A stretch of 41,009 bases of DNA from an uncultured Clostridia bacterium (lineage in GTDB: Bacteria > Bacillota > Clostridia > TANB77 > CAG-508): positions 1 through 41,009 of the forward strand of contig CANQEI010000003.1 of assembly GCA_947594845.1 (NCBI GenBank), written 5' to 3'. The notes under the pieces are model-generated. The model did no database searches and was not told the DNA's origin. It saw only the letters and a list, made by a program, of their open reading frames with translations. The position numbers were made by a program, and so were the translations under genes. This document shows, one piece after another, positions 33,403 through 41,009 of this stretch (positions are counted from its first letter, which is position 1; the number at the start of each line of letters is the position of its first letter).

Positions 33403-33450
33403 TTTTTTATTTCCACCTTTTTTATATTTTTTTAAATTACTCAAAAATTC

Positions 33451-34251
33451 TTATTTTTCCTTCTTAGTTTCAAGTTTTCTTAATTCCAACTCTGATTTAA
33501 AGGTTTCAGAAAGTAATTGAAGTAACCATATAGTTATTAATAATGAAGGAATATAATATGAAACTGGTATTCTAGCAATTGCTATTACTGACAATATAAA
33601 AAGTTGATTTAATACTAATTCAAAAATTAATTTTACTGGTTTAATAATCCATGCTTTTTCAAATAATTTTTTATATCTTATACCAAAATAAATTGCTACA
33701 ATTACTCCACTTATAGCCATTGGAGTTATAAATCCTTTTAATAGGTCAAATACATTTGTTTTTGGTATATCTGCCTCTTTAACTGGCAATGACGTATCTT
33801 CAAGTTCTTCTCTAGTATATTCATAACCATATTTTTCTTTTATTTGAGAAATTAATGTTGCAATTTCTTCATCACTCTTTTCTGAAATAGATTCAATTTC
33901 CATTTCATCTAAAATAGAACTTTTTTTCAAATCTTTAATTTCATAATCAGTATTATATTTTTCATTTATTTTAGCTAATAAATTACTAATTTCATCATCT
34001 GATATATTCTTTGCCTCTACAACTACACTTGTTTCAAACAAAGTTGAAGGTCTAACTACTGTTTTTTCTTTTATAGTTTCCTTTGCAAATTGCTTAATAT
34101 CTTTTAATTCATATCCGCTTTTAATAGAAATTTCAACTCTTTTATGATTAGCATATAATGTATCAAAATTAAAATCTTTTTTCCAAACCATAAATATTCC
34201 TACTAATATTGCAATAATCATTAATATATATAAAACTCTTCTCTTTTCCAT
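33451..34251 (-). CDS. secF: Truncated, divergent SecF
   Basis: This 266-residue protein is placed as SecF because it follows a SecD-like gene with a one-base overlap (TAATG) inside the conserved clostridial tgt...HD-secD-secF order. It has the SecF layout: helix 1 (about 5-22), an extracytoplasmic domain starting KRVEISIKSGYELKDI (about 37-165), then helices at about 175-195 and 207-228 and a fourth ending near 250. It stops where SecF would have its GYSxNDTxVxFDR motif and two more helices. That segment here reads SLLITIWLLQLLSETF, without the conserved Asp or Arg. SecDF uses proton flow to pull exported proteins; this version lacks the known proton-path residues. Confidence 0.65.
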   Translation of the reverse strand: MEKRRVLYILMIIAILVGIFMVWKKDFNFDTLYANHKRVEISIKSGYELKDIKQFAKETIKEKTVVRPSTLFETSVVVEAKNISDDEISNLLAKINEKYNTDYEIKDLKKSSILDEMEIESISEKSDEEIATLISQIKEKYGYEYTREELEDTSLPVKEADIPKTNVFDLLKGFITPMAISGVIVAIYFGIRYKKLFEKAWIIKPVKLIFELVLNQLFILSVIAIARIPVSYYIPSLLITIWLLQLLSETFKSELELRKLETKKEK

Positions 34252-35639
34252 TAGTCATCATTCCTTTCATCTAATAATAAAAGTGAAAATAGAAATGTAT
34301 AAATACATGTAATTAATCCCCAAAATCCTACCATTCCTACTGATGTTATATTAATATTTTTAGAAAATACAAATACTATAATCGTAATGAAAAATGGAAT
34401 CATATTTACTAAAAATGTTTTTAATTGTTTAGTTTTTTCGCCATTTACCAACATATTAATGAATAGATAATTTACTAAAGACATTAAAACTATCATTACT
34501 ATTCCAGATATTGCTAGAGATACACTTGCAGCCCTAATCAATAGTAATAACACTGCAACATATCCAGCCTCAACTATTGCAGCAAGTAAACCTTTCTTTC
34601 CATATTTCTTTATAACAATTAGTGTAATTATTGCAAATAAAACTATTCCACCAATAATTACATACCAAATAAAATCATCATGTAAATTTGATTCTAGATA
34701 AGAGCTTGTACCAGTTACATATTTTATTGGTAATTCGTCTTCATTTAAAACAGCTTGATAAATTGCACATTCATTATATCTATCATTAAATATTTGTTCA
34801 TCTTTAATATCAACAGCTTGATATAATGTAACATTTAATGTTGTATATGTTCCGTCAGGTGAGAAATATGTTGTTCTCTTGTCTTCTCCATCAATTCTAA
34901 CTGTAACAGTTTTTTGTGTTGTATCTCCACTTGAATCAACTGTTTCAATATAAATTTTAGAAATTTCATTTAACTTTTTTTCACCTTCTGAGGTAAATTC
35001 AAGTGAAATTCCTAAATCATATGTTGGATTTTCAGCAGTTGCAGTATCAGAAGCCACATAATATGCTGAAATCTTTTTAATCATTTTTCTATCTATTAAA
35101 ACTTCCTCTGTTTCTGTATCTATAATTTCAATCTTTCCAGTGCTAGAGCCTAATGCTGCAACATTAGTAGCTTTTGTTCCATCTGGTACTTCCGCAATTA
35201 TTGTTCCATTTTGTTCATCTACTGAAACATTTACATCAACTATACCAAAATTTTTGATTCTTTTTTCAATTATGTCTTTTGCCTTTTTATAATTATCAAC
35301 ATTTAATGTTTCTGGTGCATTTACTGGAACTTCAGTTGTAGTAGGTTCATCTTCTGAAGTTTCGTCAGTAGCTTCTACTGTTTCTTCTGCAGTAGCTTCT
35401 TCCACATTTTCTGCTGGCTCTTCTTCATCTAATTCTTTTTCTTCTGTAGAATCATCTACTATAAATGAAAAATTTGTGCTACCAGTTAATTCTTTTGATA
35501 AATTAAAATCTGGCAAAAATTGTTTCCAATTATTTAAATTTCTTTTATAAATGCCAAAAAAAGAAATTAAGCATACTAAAATTATTAATAAAACTGCTAT
35601 TATCTTAATAAGTGTTTTTGTTATTCCTTCCTTTTTCAA
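34251..35639 (-). CDS. secD: Divergent SecD lacking the transmembrane Asp motif
   Basis: This 462-residue protein has helix 1 (about 9-29), a P1-like domain and five C-terminal helices. Typical SecD features are GSTNFSFIVDD near the N-terminus, KKAKDIIEKRIKNFGIVDVNV (about 117-137), and LGSSTGKIEIIDTETEEVL. The key helix-4 motif of SecD, GMAVDANVLIFER, aligns with VLMSLVNYLFINML: M386 is kept, Asp becomes V389 and Asn becomes Y391. A Glu/Asp/Thr-rich insert (about 63-112) sits in the P1 region. The start is TTG at 35637-35639 behind GGGGG. It overlaps secF and follows the HD gene by 13 bases. The homology call rests on motifs plus gene order; conventional proton-driven activity is doubtful. 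Confidence 0.75.
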   Translation of the reverse strand: MKKEGITKTLIKIIAVLLIILVCLISFFGIYKRNLNNWKQFLPDFNLSKELTGSTNFSFIVDDSTEEKELDEEEPAENVEEATAEETVEATDETSEDEPTTTEVPVNAPETLNVDNYKKAKDIIEKRIKNFGIVDVNVSVDEQNGTIIAEVPDGTKATNVAALGSSTGKIEIIDTETEEVLIDRKMIKKISAYYVASDTATAENPTYDLGISLEFTSEGEKKLNEISKIYIETVDSSGDTTQKTVTVRIDGEDKRTTYFSPDGTYTTLNVTLYQAVDIKDEQIFNDRYNECAIYQAVLNEDELPIKYVTGTSSYLESNLHDDFIWYVIIGGIVLFAIITLIVIKKYGKKGLLAAIVEAGYVAVLLLLIRAASVSLAISGIVMIVLMSLVNYLFINMLVNGEKTKQLKTFLVNMIPFFITIIVFVFSKNINITSVGMVGFWGLITCIYTFLFSLLLLDERNDD

Positions 35640-35652
35640 CTTTTGTTACCCC

Positions 35653-36315
35653 CTATAATAAATTAGTATCATTTATGATTACTTCAAACCATAATCCTAA
35701 AAATTTTGCAGCATATTTGCTCATCATTGTTCTATCCATAAAAATTTCAAAATAATCTAATACTGGACACATTTTTGTATCAATTGTTAAATCTAAGATA
35801 ACTTTTTTATTTTCCTTATCTATTCTAAGTCTAGCATCAGTAACTGCATAATTTACTCTATCATGCTTATCAAATAAAGACATATTTGTTTTAGATACTC
35901 TACTTCTGTGTGCATCTGATTTATCCGCCAATATAATTGCAGCAGATATATCACTTACTGCTGTTCCGGTATTTTCATCATGATTTCCAATAGCCATCAT
36001 AATCTCAGTTCGCTCTTTTATATCCATTCCCATCTCTTTAAGGATATTATAAGCTAAAATTGCTCCTGTATGAGCATGGTCAACTCTATTGACAGCATTT
36101 CCTAAATCATGTAAATATCCAGCAATCTGTGCAAGTCTAATTCTGTCTTCATCATACCCTAATGTTCTCAGAATTTCGCCAGCTCTTTCTGACACAATAC
36201 ATAAATGTCTATGAGCATGTTCTGTATATCCCAGTACATCAAGTTGCCTTTGTGCAGCCTGTATAAGCTGCTCAACTTCTGGATTATTTTTTACATCTTC
36301 TAATGTTATACTCAC
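35653..36315 (-). CDS. HD-domain phosphohydrolase
   Basis: This 220-residue protein has the metal-binding HD pattern: H at TEHAHRHLCIV, GYLHDLGN, HAHTGAILAYNIL and IGNHDEN, followed by ILADKSDAHRSRV. It is the HD protein that usually precedes secD-secF in Clostridia. The substrate is unknown; nucleotide or phosphate-ester hydrolysis is expected. The start is GTG at 36313-36315 behind AAGGAGG. A possible weak promoter (TTGTTG, 18 bases, TATAAA) lies in the 74-base gap upstream. Confidence 0.88.
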   Translation of the reverse strand: MSITLEDVKNNPEVEQLIQAAQRQLDVLGYTEHAHRHLCIVSERAGEILRTLGYDEDRIRLAQIAGYLHDLGNAVNRVDHAHTGAILAYNILKEMGMDIKERTEIMMAIGNHDENTGTAVSDISAAIILADKSDAHRSRVSKTNMSLFDKHDRVNYAVTDARLRIDKENKKVILDLTIDTKMCPVLDYFEIFMDRTMMSKYAAKFLGLWFEVIINDTNLL

Positions 36316-36389
36316 CTTTTGCCTCCTTATTCTTCATTTTCTGATTTTATATTAAAAAATCAAAAATATCAACAACTTTTTATAACTTT

Positions 36390-36767
36390 CTAATTTTTTA
36401 TATTAACCCCAACAACACCTCCTATTCCACCGCATAAAAAAGCCACAAAAAGCATTATTATAGAATATACATTAATTTCAAAATTATTTAATAATATGCT
36501 TGATATTAAATAAATTATGCCAAAATATGTAGCACCAACTATGCTACCTTTTATCATTCCTCTTTTTTTGGATTTTATAGTAACTATAGAAGTACCTATT
36601 AAAATACTAATGCCTGTAATGACAATTACAGCTGGCGTAATTATGTTTTCTGAAATTGAAGTACATGATAGTATTATTCCTAATAGATAAAATAATATTA
36701 TTGTAACAGCAAAACTTATAATGATTCCTTTTCCTAAATTCCAAAATTCATTAATTTTTTCTTCCAT
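36390..36767 (-). CDS. Small membrane protein of the TIGR04086 type
   Basis: This 125-residue protein has four predicted helices and little else. Size, topology, the glycine-rich last helix (FLCGGIGGVVGVNI) and position between tgt and the secDF cluster match the TIGR04086 family of Clostridia, whose function is unknown. The start is ATG behind AGGAGG. The yajC, SCIFF peptide and SCIFF maturase genes often found beside it are missing here. Confidence 0.7.
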   Translation of the reverse strand: MEEKINEFWNLGKGIIISFAVTIILFYLLGIILSCTSISENIITPAVIVITGISILIGTSIVTIKSKKRGMIKGSIVGATYFGIIYLISSILLNNFEINVYSIIMLFVAFLCGGIGGVVGVNIKN

Positions 36768-36901
36768 AAAACCTCCTATTAAATAAAATATTTTAGAATA
36801 AATTCAAATTTCTTTCTTTTATAAATCTATTTCATATGCAATTTTTGTAAATAAAATTTCTATACAAATATTGTATATGAAACATTTATTAGATCAAAAA
36901 A
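36768..36901. other. Short intergenic region with palindrome
   Basis: This gap lies between a terminator and the TIGR04086-type gene. A perfect 17-base palindrome, TATACAA-ATA-TTGTATA, occupies 36861-36877. There is no Cys-rich short frame, so the SCIFF peptide gene is not hidden here. No convincing -35/-10 pair is seen, though a start must exist if the upstream terminator is efficient. Confidence 0.45.
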
Positions 36902-36931
36902 ATCCTTTCATATCACATAATATGAAAGGAT
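36902..36931 (-). terminator. Rho-independent terminator after the queA-tgt-WG unit
   Basis: A perfect 12-base inverted repeat (36902-36913 and 36920-36931, loop CACATA) is followed by seven T on the minus strand, 26 bases after the stop at 36958. The opposite side also has a T run, so it may act in both directions. Confidence 0.9.
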
Positions 36932-36957
36932 TTTTAATTTATACTATAAAATCTATA

Positions 36958-38634
36958 CTAGTTTTCATCATTTTCACTGTTTCCATTATTTTCATTATTG
37001 TCATTATTATCATTGTTTTCATCATTATCATTATTGTCATTATCTTCATTATCTTCAGCATCATTTTCCATTTGATCTTCTTGAGAATTTGAAGAATCTA
37101 CTGTCTTTCTTTTTGTACTTTTTCCTTCAATTAATTGTCTCAATTGAGCTCTTGTATTTATTAGTTCTTCTAATGTTACTAATTCATTATTATTTACTTT
37201 ATTAAAATAATATGTAGCTTCACCAGAAGATGTCATATAATAAATAGCTGTATAATATGCATTTAAAATCATATCACCATCAGTAGTCATCATTCCATAA
37301 TTTTTTGATCCTGTATTTCCTTCTTTTGAAAATACTATACATTCAATTCCATTTGGTAATGGAACCGTTAAAGTTGGTCTTGCAGCTGTATCATTAATTA
37401 ATTCACTAGGATTCTCGCAACCAATTGATGAATAACTTGGTCTAGCAATAATATTTCCATCAACATCATATAAACCATATAGTCCGTTACTCATTACTGG
37501 AATACATTTATCTGCTATTAAATATCTGCTTTTAATTTCTTGGTCTTTATATAAAGAAGCATTTGGAATTCCTATCTGGTCATATTCTATAGGTACAATC
37601 GTTTTTCCTTTAGCATTAACTACACCATATTTTTTGTTATTTTCTATGATATATAATTCTTTTTTAGCATCTAATAATTCAATATTATTATATTTTAATT
37701 CCACTGTTGGCTGTTCATTTCCCGGAGCAATCATTCCGAAATTACCTTCACTAGAAATAATAAATTCATTTATACTTTGAATGTATTCTACTGTATCATA
37801 TTTTACTGTTATTATTTCAGTACAATTATTGTTTGAATCAATTTCAACAACTCCATATTTATTATTTTGACCAACTACTGCTAAACCTTTATATAAAGAT
37901 CTCTTATTTCTGAAATTTGATGTAAGAGTATATCCTTTTGCATTTAAAAATCCAGAATAAGAACTTTCTAATTGTTCTAATGTATAAATATTTATGTTGT
38001 TATCTGAAAGAATAATGCTCATATTAAGTCCTTGAGTTATTGCATCATATGATGCATACAATTTTCCATCAGCAAACTTCAAAACAGGATTTTCTAAAGA
38101 AATAATTTCCTCCTCAGGTGCCTCTGATGCATAAAGTAAAGAACTTTCAGAAGAATTCTGACTATTTTTATTTTCTTCTTTATTTGCTAACTCTTTTTCA
38201 TATTTTGTTGTTTTGATATTTTTATATATAACATCTGAATCAGAAGCAAAAGTAACATATTCTCCGCCATTATCAATATGGCATTTGTCTGTACTTTCAT
38301 TTAGTTCACTATATGCACCCTTATTGTATCTGTATCCTGCAAGAATAGAAATTGTTTCTATACAATAATATGTCTGTCCATTAGGTGTTGTAAGTGTAAT
38401 AGGTATACTTCCTCTATCTTGATATTCTATTGATTTCATTTGATATCTTTCATTATTTTGCGTTTCCATCTCAGTGGTCGTAGTTTTATAAGTTACTCCA
38501 CCATATATAACTTTTGTCTTTTTAGCATCTTGAGCCATAAAAAATAACAATATAATGAATATAATTGAAAATAAAACTAATGTTGCAATAATAGCCTTAA
38601 TTAACATCTTTTTCTTTTGATTAGCGTCTTCCAT
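36958..38634 (-). CDS. WG-repeat membrane protein with Asn/Asp/Glu tail
   Basis: This 558-residue protein has a short cytoplasmic N-terminus, one helix (about 11-33) and a large outer part with several WG-like beta repeats: NNKYGVVEIDSNN, GNFGMIAPGNE, NKKYGVVNAKGKTIVPIEYDQI, NGLYGLYDVDGN and KNYGMMTTDGDMI. The last 45 or so residues are almost only Asn, Asp and Glu (from about 512), encoded by an imprecise trinucleotide-like repeat. It takes the place that yajC usually has between tgt and the secDF cluster. It starts 16 bases before the tgt stop region with a GGAGG ribosome binding site and ends at a terminator. Function unknown; sensing or binding at the surface is possible. Confidence 0.75.
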   Translation of the reverse strand: MEDANQKKKMLIKAIIATLVLFSIIFIILLFFMAQDAKKTKVIYGGVTYKTTTTEMETQNNERYQMKSIEYQDRGSIPITLTTPNGQTYYCIETISILAGYRYNKGAYSELNESTDKCHIDNGGEYVTFASDSDVIYKNIKTTKYEKELANKEENKNSQNSSESSLLYASEAPEEEIISLENPVLKFADGKLYASYDAITQGLNMSIILSDNNINIYTLEQLESSYSGFLNAKGYTLTSNFRNKRSLYKGLAVVGQNNKYGVVEIDSNNNCTEIITVKYDTVEYIQSINEFIISSEGNFGMIAPGNEQPTVELKYNNIELLDAKKELYIIENNKKYGVVNAKGKTIVPIEYDQIGIPNASLYKDQEIKSRYLIADKCIPVMSNGLYGLYDVDGNIIARPSYSSIGCENPSELINDTAARPTLTVPLPNGIECIVFSKEGNTGSKNYGMMTTDGDMILNAYYTAIYYMTSSGEATYYFNKVNNNELVTLEELINTRAQLRQLIEGKSTKRKTVDSSNSQEDQMENDAEDNEDNDNNDNDENNDNNDNNENNGNSENDEN

Positions 38635-38649
38635 TATTGGTATGACCTC

Positions 38650-39804
<1,155 letters not shown>

Positions 39805-40878
39805 TTATTTTGTATCCTCATCAATATGTACAATAGAATTCTCTGAATCTTCTCTTGCCTTTTTTCTTAATTCCTGTTCAGCAATTCTATCTGGTGTATT
39901 AATTTCAATATCTTCTATCCTTTTATTAAATTCATCTTTACTTAATCTTGCAAATCTATCAGCTTTTTTCCTCGCAGCAAAAGAAGATGTTGCTTTATAA
40001 TTAATAAAAGGAATTCCCAAATTATCTCTTTGTATATCTATATTTCTTTTTTCTAAAATATCGAAAATAATTCCTAATCTCTTCAAAGGTTTTCTTTCTA
40101 GATTTCCTTCTTTTGTGTCTTTAACATCAAGGTAATGTTCATAAACCTCTTCAAAATCAAAAGGTTTATCAGTTAATCTAAATTTAATTCTTTTTATCTG
40201 TTTTCTCAATTCTTTATTTTTTCCAGTAATAACTGACTTAGCACTTTTGTATGCTTCTTTAGTTTGTCCAAATCCCAATTTTTCAAATATCAAGTAACTT
40301 TTTCTTAAATCTTTTAAAGATTCTATTTCTATATATCCCAATTTTTCTAAACTTTCAAAAGTTTTTATATTAATTCCATGTGTTGAAGTAACAAAAACAG
40401 GTTTATACACATTTGATCTACCATCTTTAGAAGGTACTTTTTTCACTTTTTTATCCTGAAATTCCTGCTTAAATCTTTCTAATCCAACTAAAGCCTGTAC
40501 CCCCATTAATGCTCCTTTTTCAGCTGGTGAAAAACCTTTCATTAATGAAAACCCTCTAAAATCAAGTGAATCTTGTGAAATTGCTGTTTTTCCTGAAAGA
40601 TTTTTTCTAGTAACAAATAATAAATCATCTTCTTTTTTAAATATTGCCAAGTTTGCAGCAGCAGTTAATGCAAGTATAGAAACTCCAGTGCCTATTGCTG
40701 AAGCTACAGGTAGTGGAAAAACTACTGTTCCCACAAGCCCTACAAATGCAATTGCAACACTTGCACCTATTTTGCCAATTCTGTCTACTTTTGACGAAAA
40801 TCTTCTTAAATTTCTTTTATTTTCTAATGATAGCCATCTACTACTTTGTTTTACTGGTAAATTATCATTATTAGGCAT
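39805..40878 (-). CDS. Unknown membrane protein between queA and tgt
   Basis: I cannot assign a family to this 357-residue protein. It has a basic N-terminus (KNKRNLRR-like; about 17-35), a hydrophobic hairpin of two helices (about 36-55 and 58-76, Gly/Ala/Val rich), and a long cytoplasmic part rich in Lys, Glu and Phe. That part contains EKGALMGVQALVGLERFKQEFQ-like helices and a charged C-terminal coiled coil (about 305-345). The ribosome binding site AAAGGGAG is well placed. It is inserted between queA (16-base gap) and tgt (27-base gap), which are normally adjacent, so it is cotranscribed with them. A tRNA-modification role does not follow from that. Confidence 0.65.
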   Translation of the reverse strand: MPNNDNLPVKQSSRWLSLENKRNLRRFSSKVDRIGKIGASVAIAFVGLVGTVVFPLPVASAIGTGVSILALTAAANLAIFKKEDDLLFVTRKNLSGKTAISQDSLDFRGFSLMKGFSPAEKGALMGVQALVGLERFKQEFQDKKVKKVPSKDGRSNVYKPVFVTSTHGINIKTFESLEKLGYIEIESLKDLRKSYLIFEKLGFGQTKEAYKSAKSVITGKNKELRKQIKRIKFRLTDKPFDFEEVYEHYLDVKDTKEGNLERKPLKRLGIIFDILEKRNIDIQRDNLGIPFINYKATSSFAARKKADRFARLSKDEFNKRIEDIEINTPDRIAEQELRKKAREDSENSIVHIDEDTK

Positions 40879-40894
40879 TTATAAAAATCTCCCT

Positions 40895-41009
40895 TTATTT
40901 TATAAACATTGCATCACCAAAACTAAAGAATCTATATTTTTTATCAACAGCCTCTTTATATGCTTTTAAAATAAACTCTCTATCTGCTAAAGCTGAAACT
41001 AACATTAAT
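40895..41009 (-). CDS. queA: 3' end of S-adenosylmethionine:tRNA ribosyltransferase-isomerase
   Basis: The last 38 codons are visible, ending in [20 protein letters not shown] and then [12 protein letters not shown]. This is the characteristic C-terminus of QueA, which makes epoxyqueuosine from preQ1-tRNA. The stop TAA is at 40895-40897. The identity is supported by tgt two genes downstream. The rest of the gene is outside the window. Confidence 0.92.
   Translation of the reverse strand, partial: LMLVSALADREFILKAYKEAVDKKYRFFSFGDAMFIK

Noticed and set aside
33403..33444. Upstream TTG start for the giant CAP protein
   Set aside because: The extra 14 codons encode the ribosome binding site region (AAGGTGG), and the signal peptide fits the ATG at 33402.
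36768..36957. Hidden SCIFF (six-cysteine) peptide gene expected near TIGR04086 and secDF
   Set aside because: No Cys-rich short frame exists here or in the gap 36316-36389, and no radical SAM maturase is present in the window.
36871..37092. Plus-strand frame with an Ile/Phe/Val-rich repeat, looking like a membrane peptide
   Set aside because: It is the antisense of the Asn/Asp/Glu tail of the WG-repeat gene and of a terminator; no ribosome binding site.

Overview
The window is very AT-rich (by eye a little under 30% GC). Every gene I can support lies on the minus strand: 29 complete protein genes, one frameshifted gene (trmB) and two gene fragments at the edges. No rRNA, tRNA, CRISPR array, insertion sequence or phage gene is visible. 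Low GC, AAGGAGG ribosome binding sites, many TTG/GTG starts, dipicolinate synthase subunit B, rubrerythrin, a VanW-type wall protein, CDP-glycerol phosphotransferase and the queA-tgt...HD-secD-secF order point to a Gram-positive, probably anaerobic and spore-forming member of the Clostridia, perhaps an uncultured gut lineage. Genus and species cannot be fixed from this sequence.

Layout in transcription order (right to left). (1) 41009-36958: end of queA, an unknown membrane protein, tgt, and a WG-repeat membrane protein, closed by a hairpin terminator at 36902-36931. (2) 36767-28504: a TIGR04086-type membrane protein, an HD hydrolase, divergent SecD and SecF proteins, and a giant CAP-domain surface protein with 13 tandem repeats and an NPNTG sorting-like signal. 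Two hairpins follow. (3) 28293-15912: a strong promoter in front of glmM, then a tightly packed run of glmM, an unknown protein, metG, tmk, nadD, a DUF368 (PopT-type) protein, a WG-repeat protein, znuA, znuC and an MFS/spermidine-synthase-like fusion. A small acidic membrane protein with its own promoter and terminator comes next. (4) 15864-13717: znuB on its own promoter, with a CDP-glycerol phosphotransferase. (5) 13671-11837: a degenerate peroxiredoxin and a TPR/NPCBM-like membrane protein. (6) 11738-9702: an OmpR-type response regulator and its sensor kinase. (7) 9700-7415: the VanW-family protein and trmB, broken by a one-base frameshift. (8) 7311-2387: a GldA-GldF-GldG type ABC exporter followed by a protein O-mannosyltransferase. 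(9) 2366-1698: rubrerythrin as a single-gene unit. (10) 1606-444: dpaB and lspA. (11) A 5' fragment of an unknown gene behind a consensus promoter at 221-249.

The common theme is the cell envelope: UDP-GlcNAc supply (GlmM), lipid carrier recycling (DUF368), teichoic-acid-like polymer synthesis, lipoprotein processing (LspA), protein export (SecDF), surface mannosylation, a large wall protein, and several membrane-anchored sensors or scaffolds of unknown role. I see no complete new defence or mobile system. The most unusual items are the SecD/SecF pair, which keeps its synteny but has lost the conserved charged transmembrane motifs; a peroxiredoxin whose catalytic Cys and Thr appear exchanged; the 13-repeat CAP protein; the split zinc transporter locus; and two sizeable proteins I cannot assign to any family.
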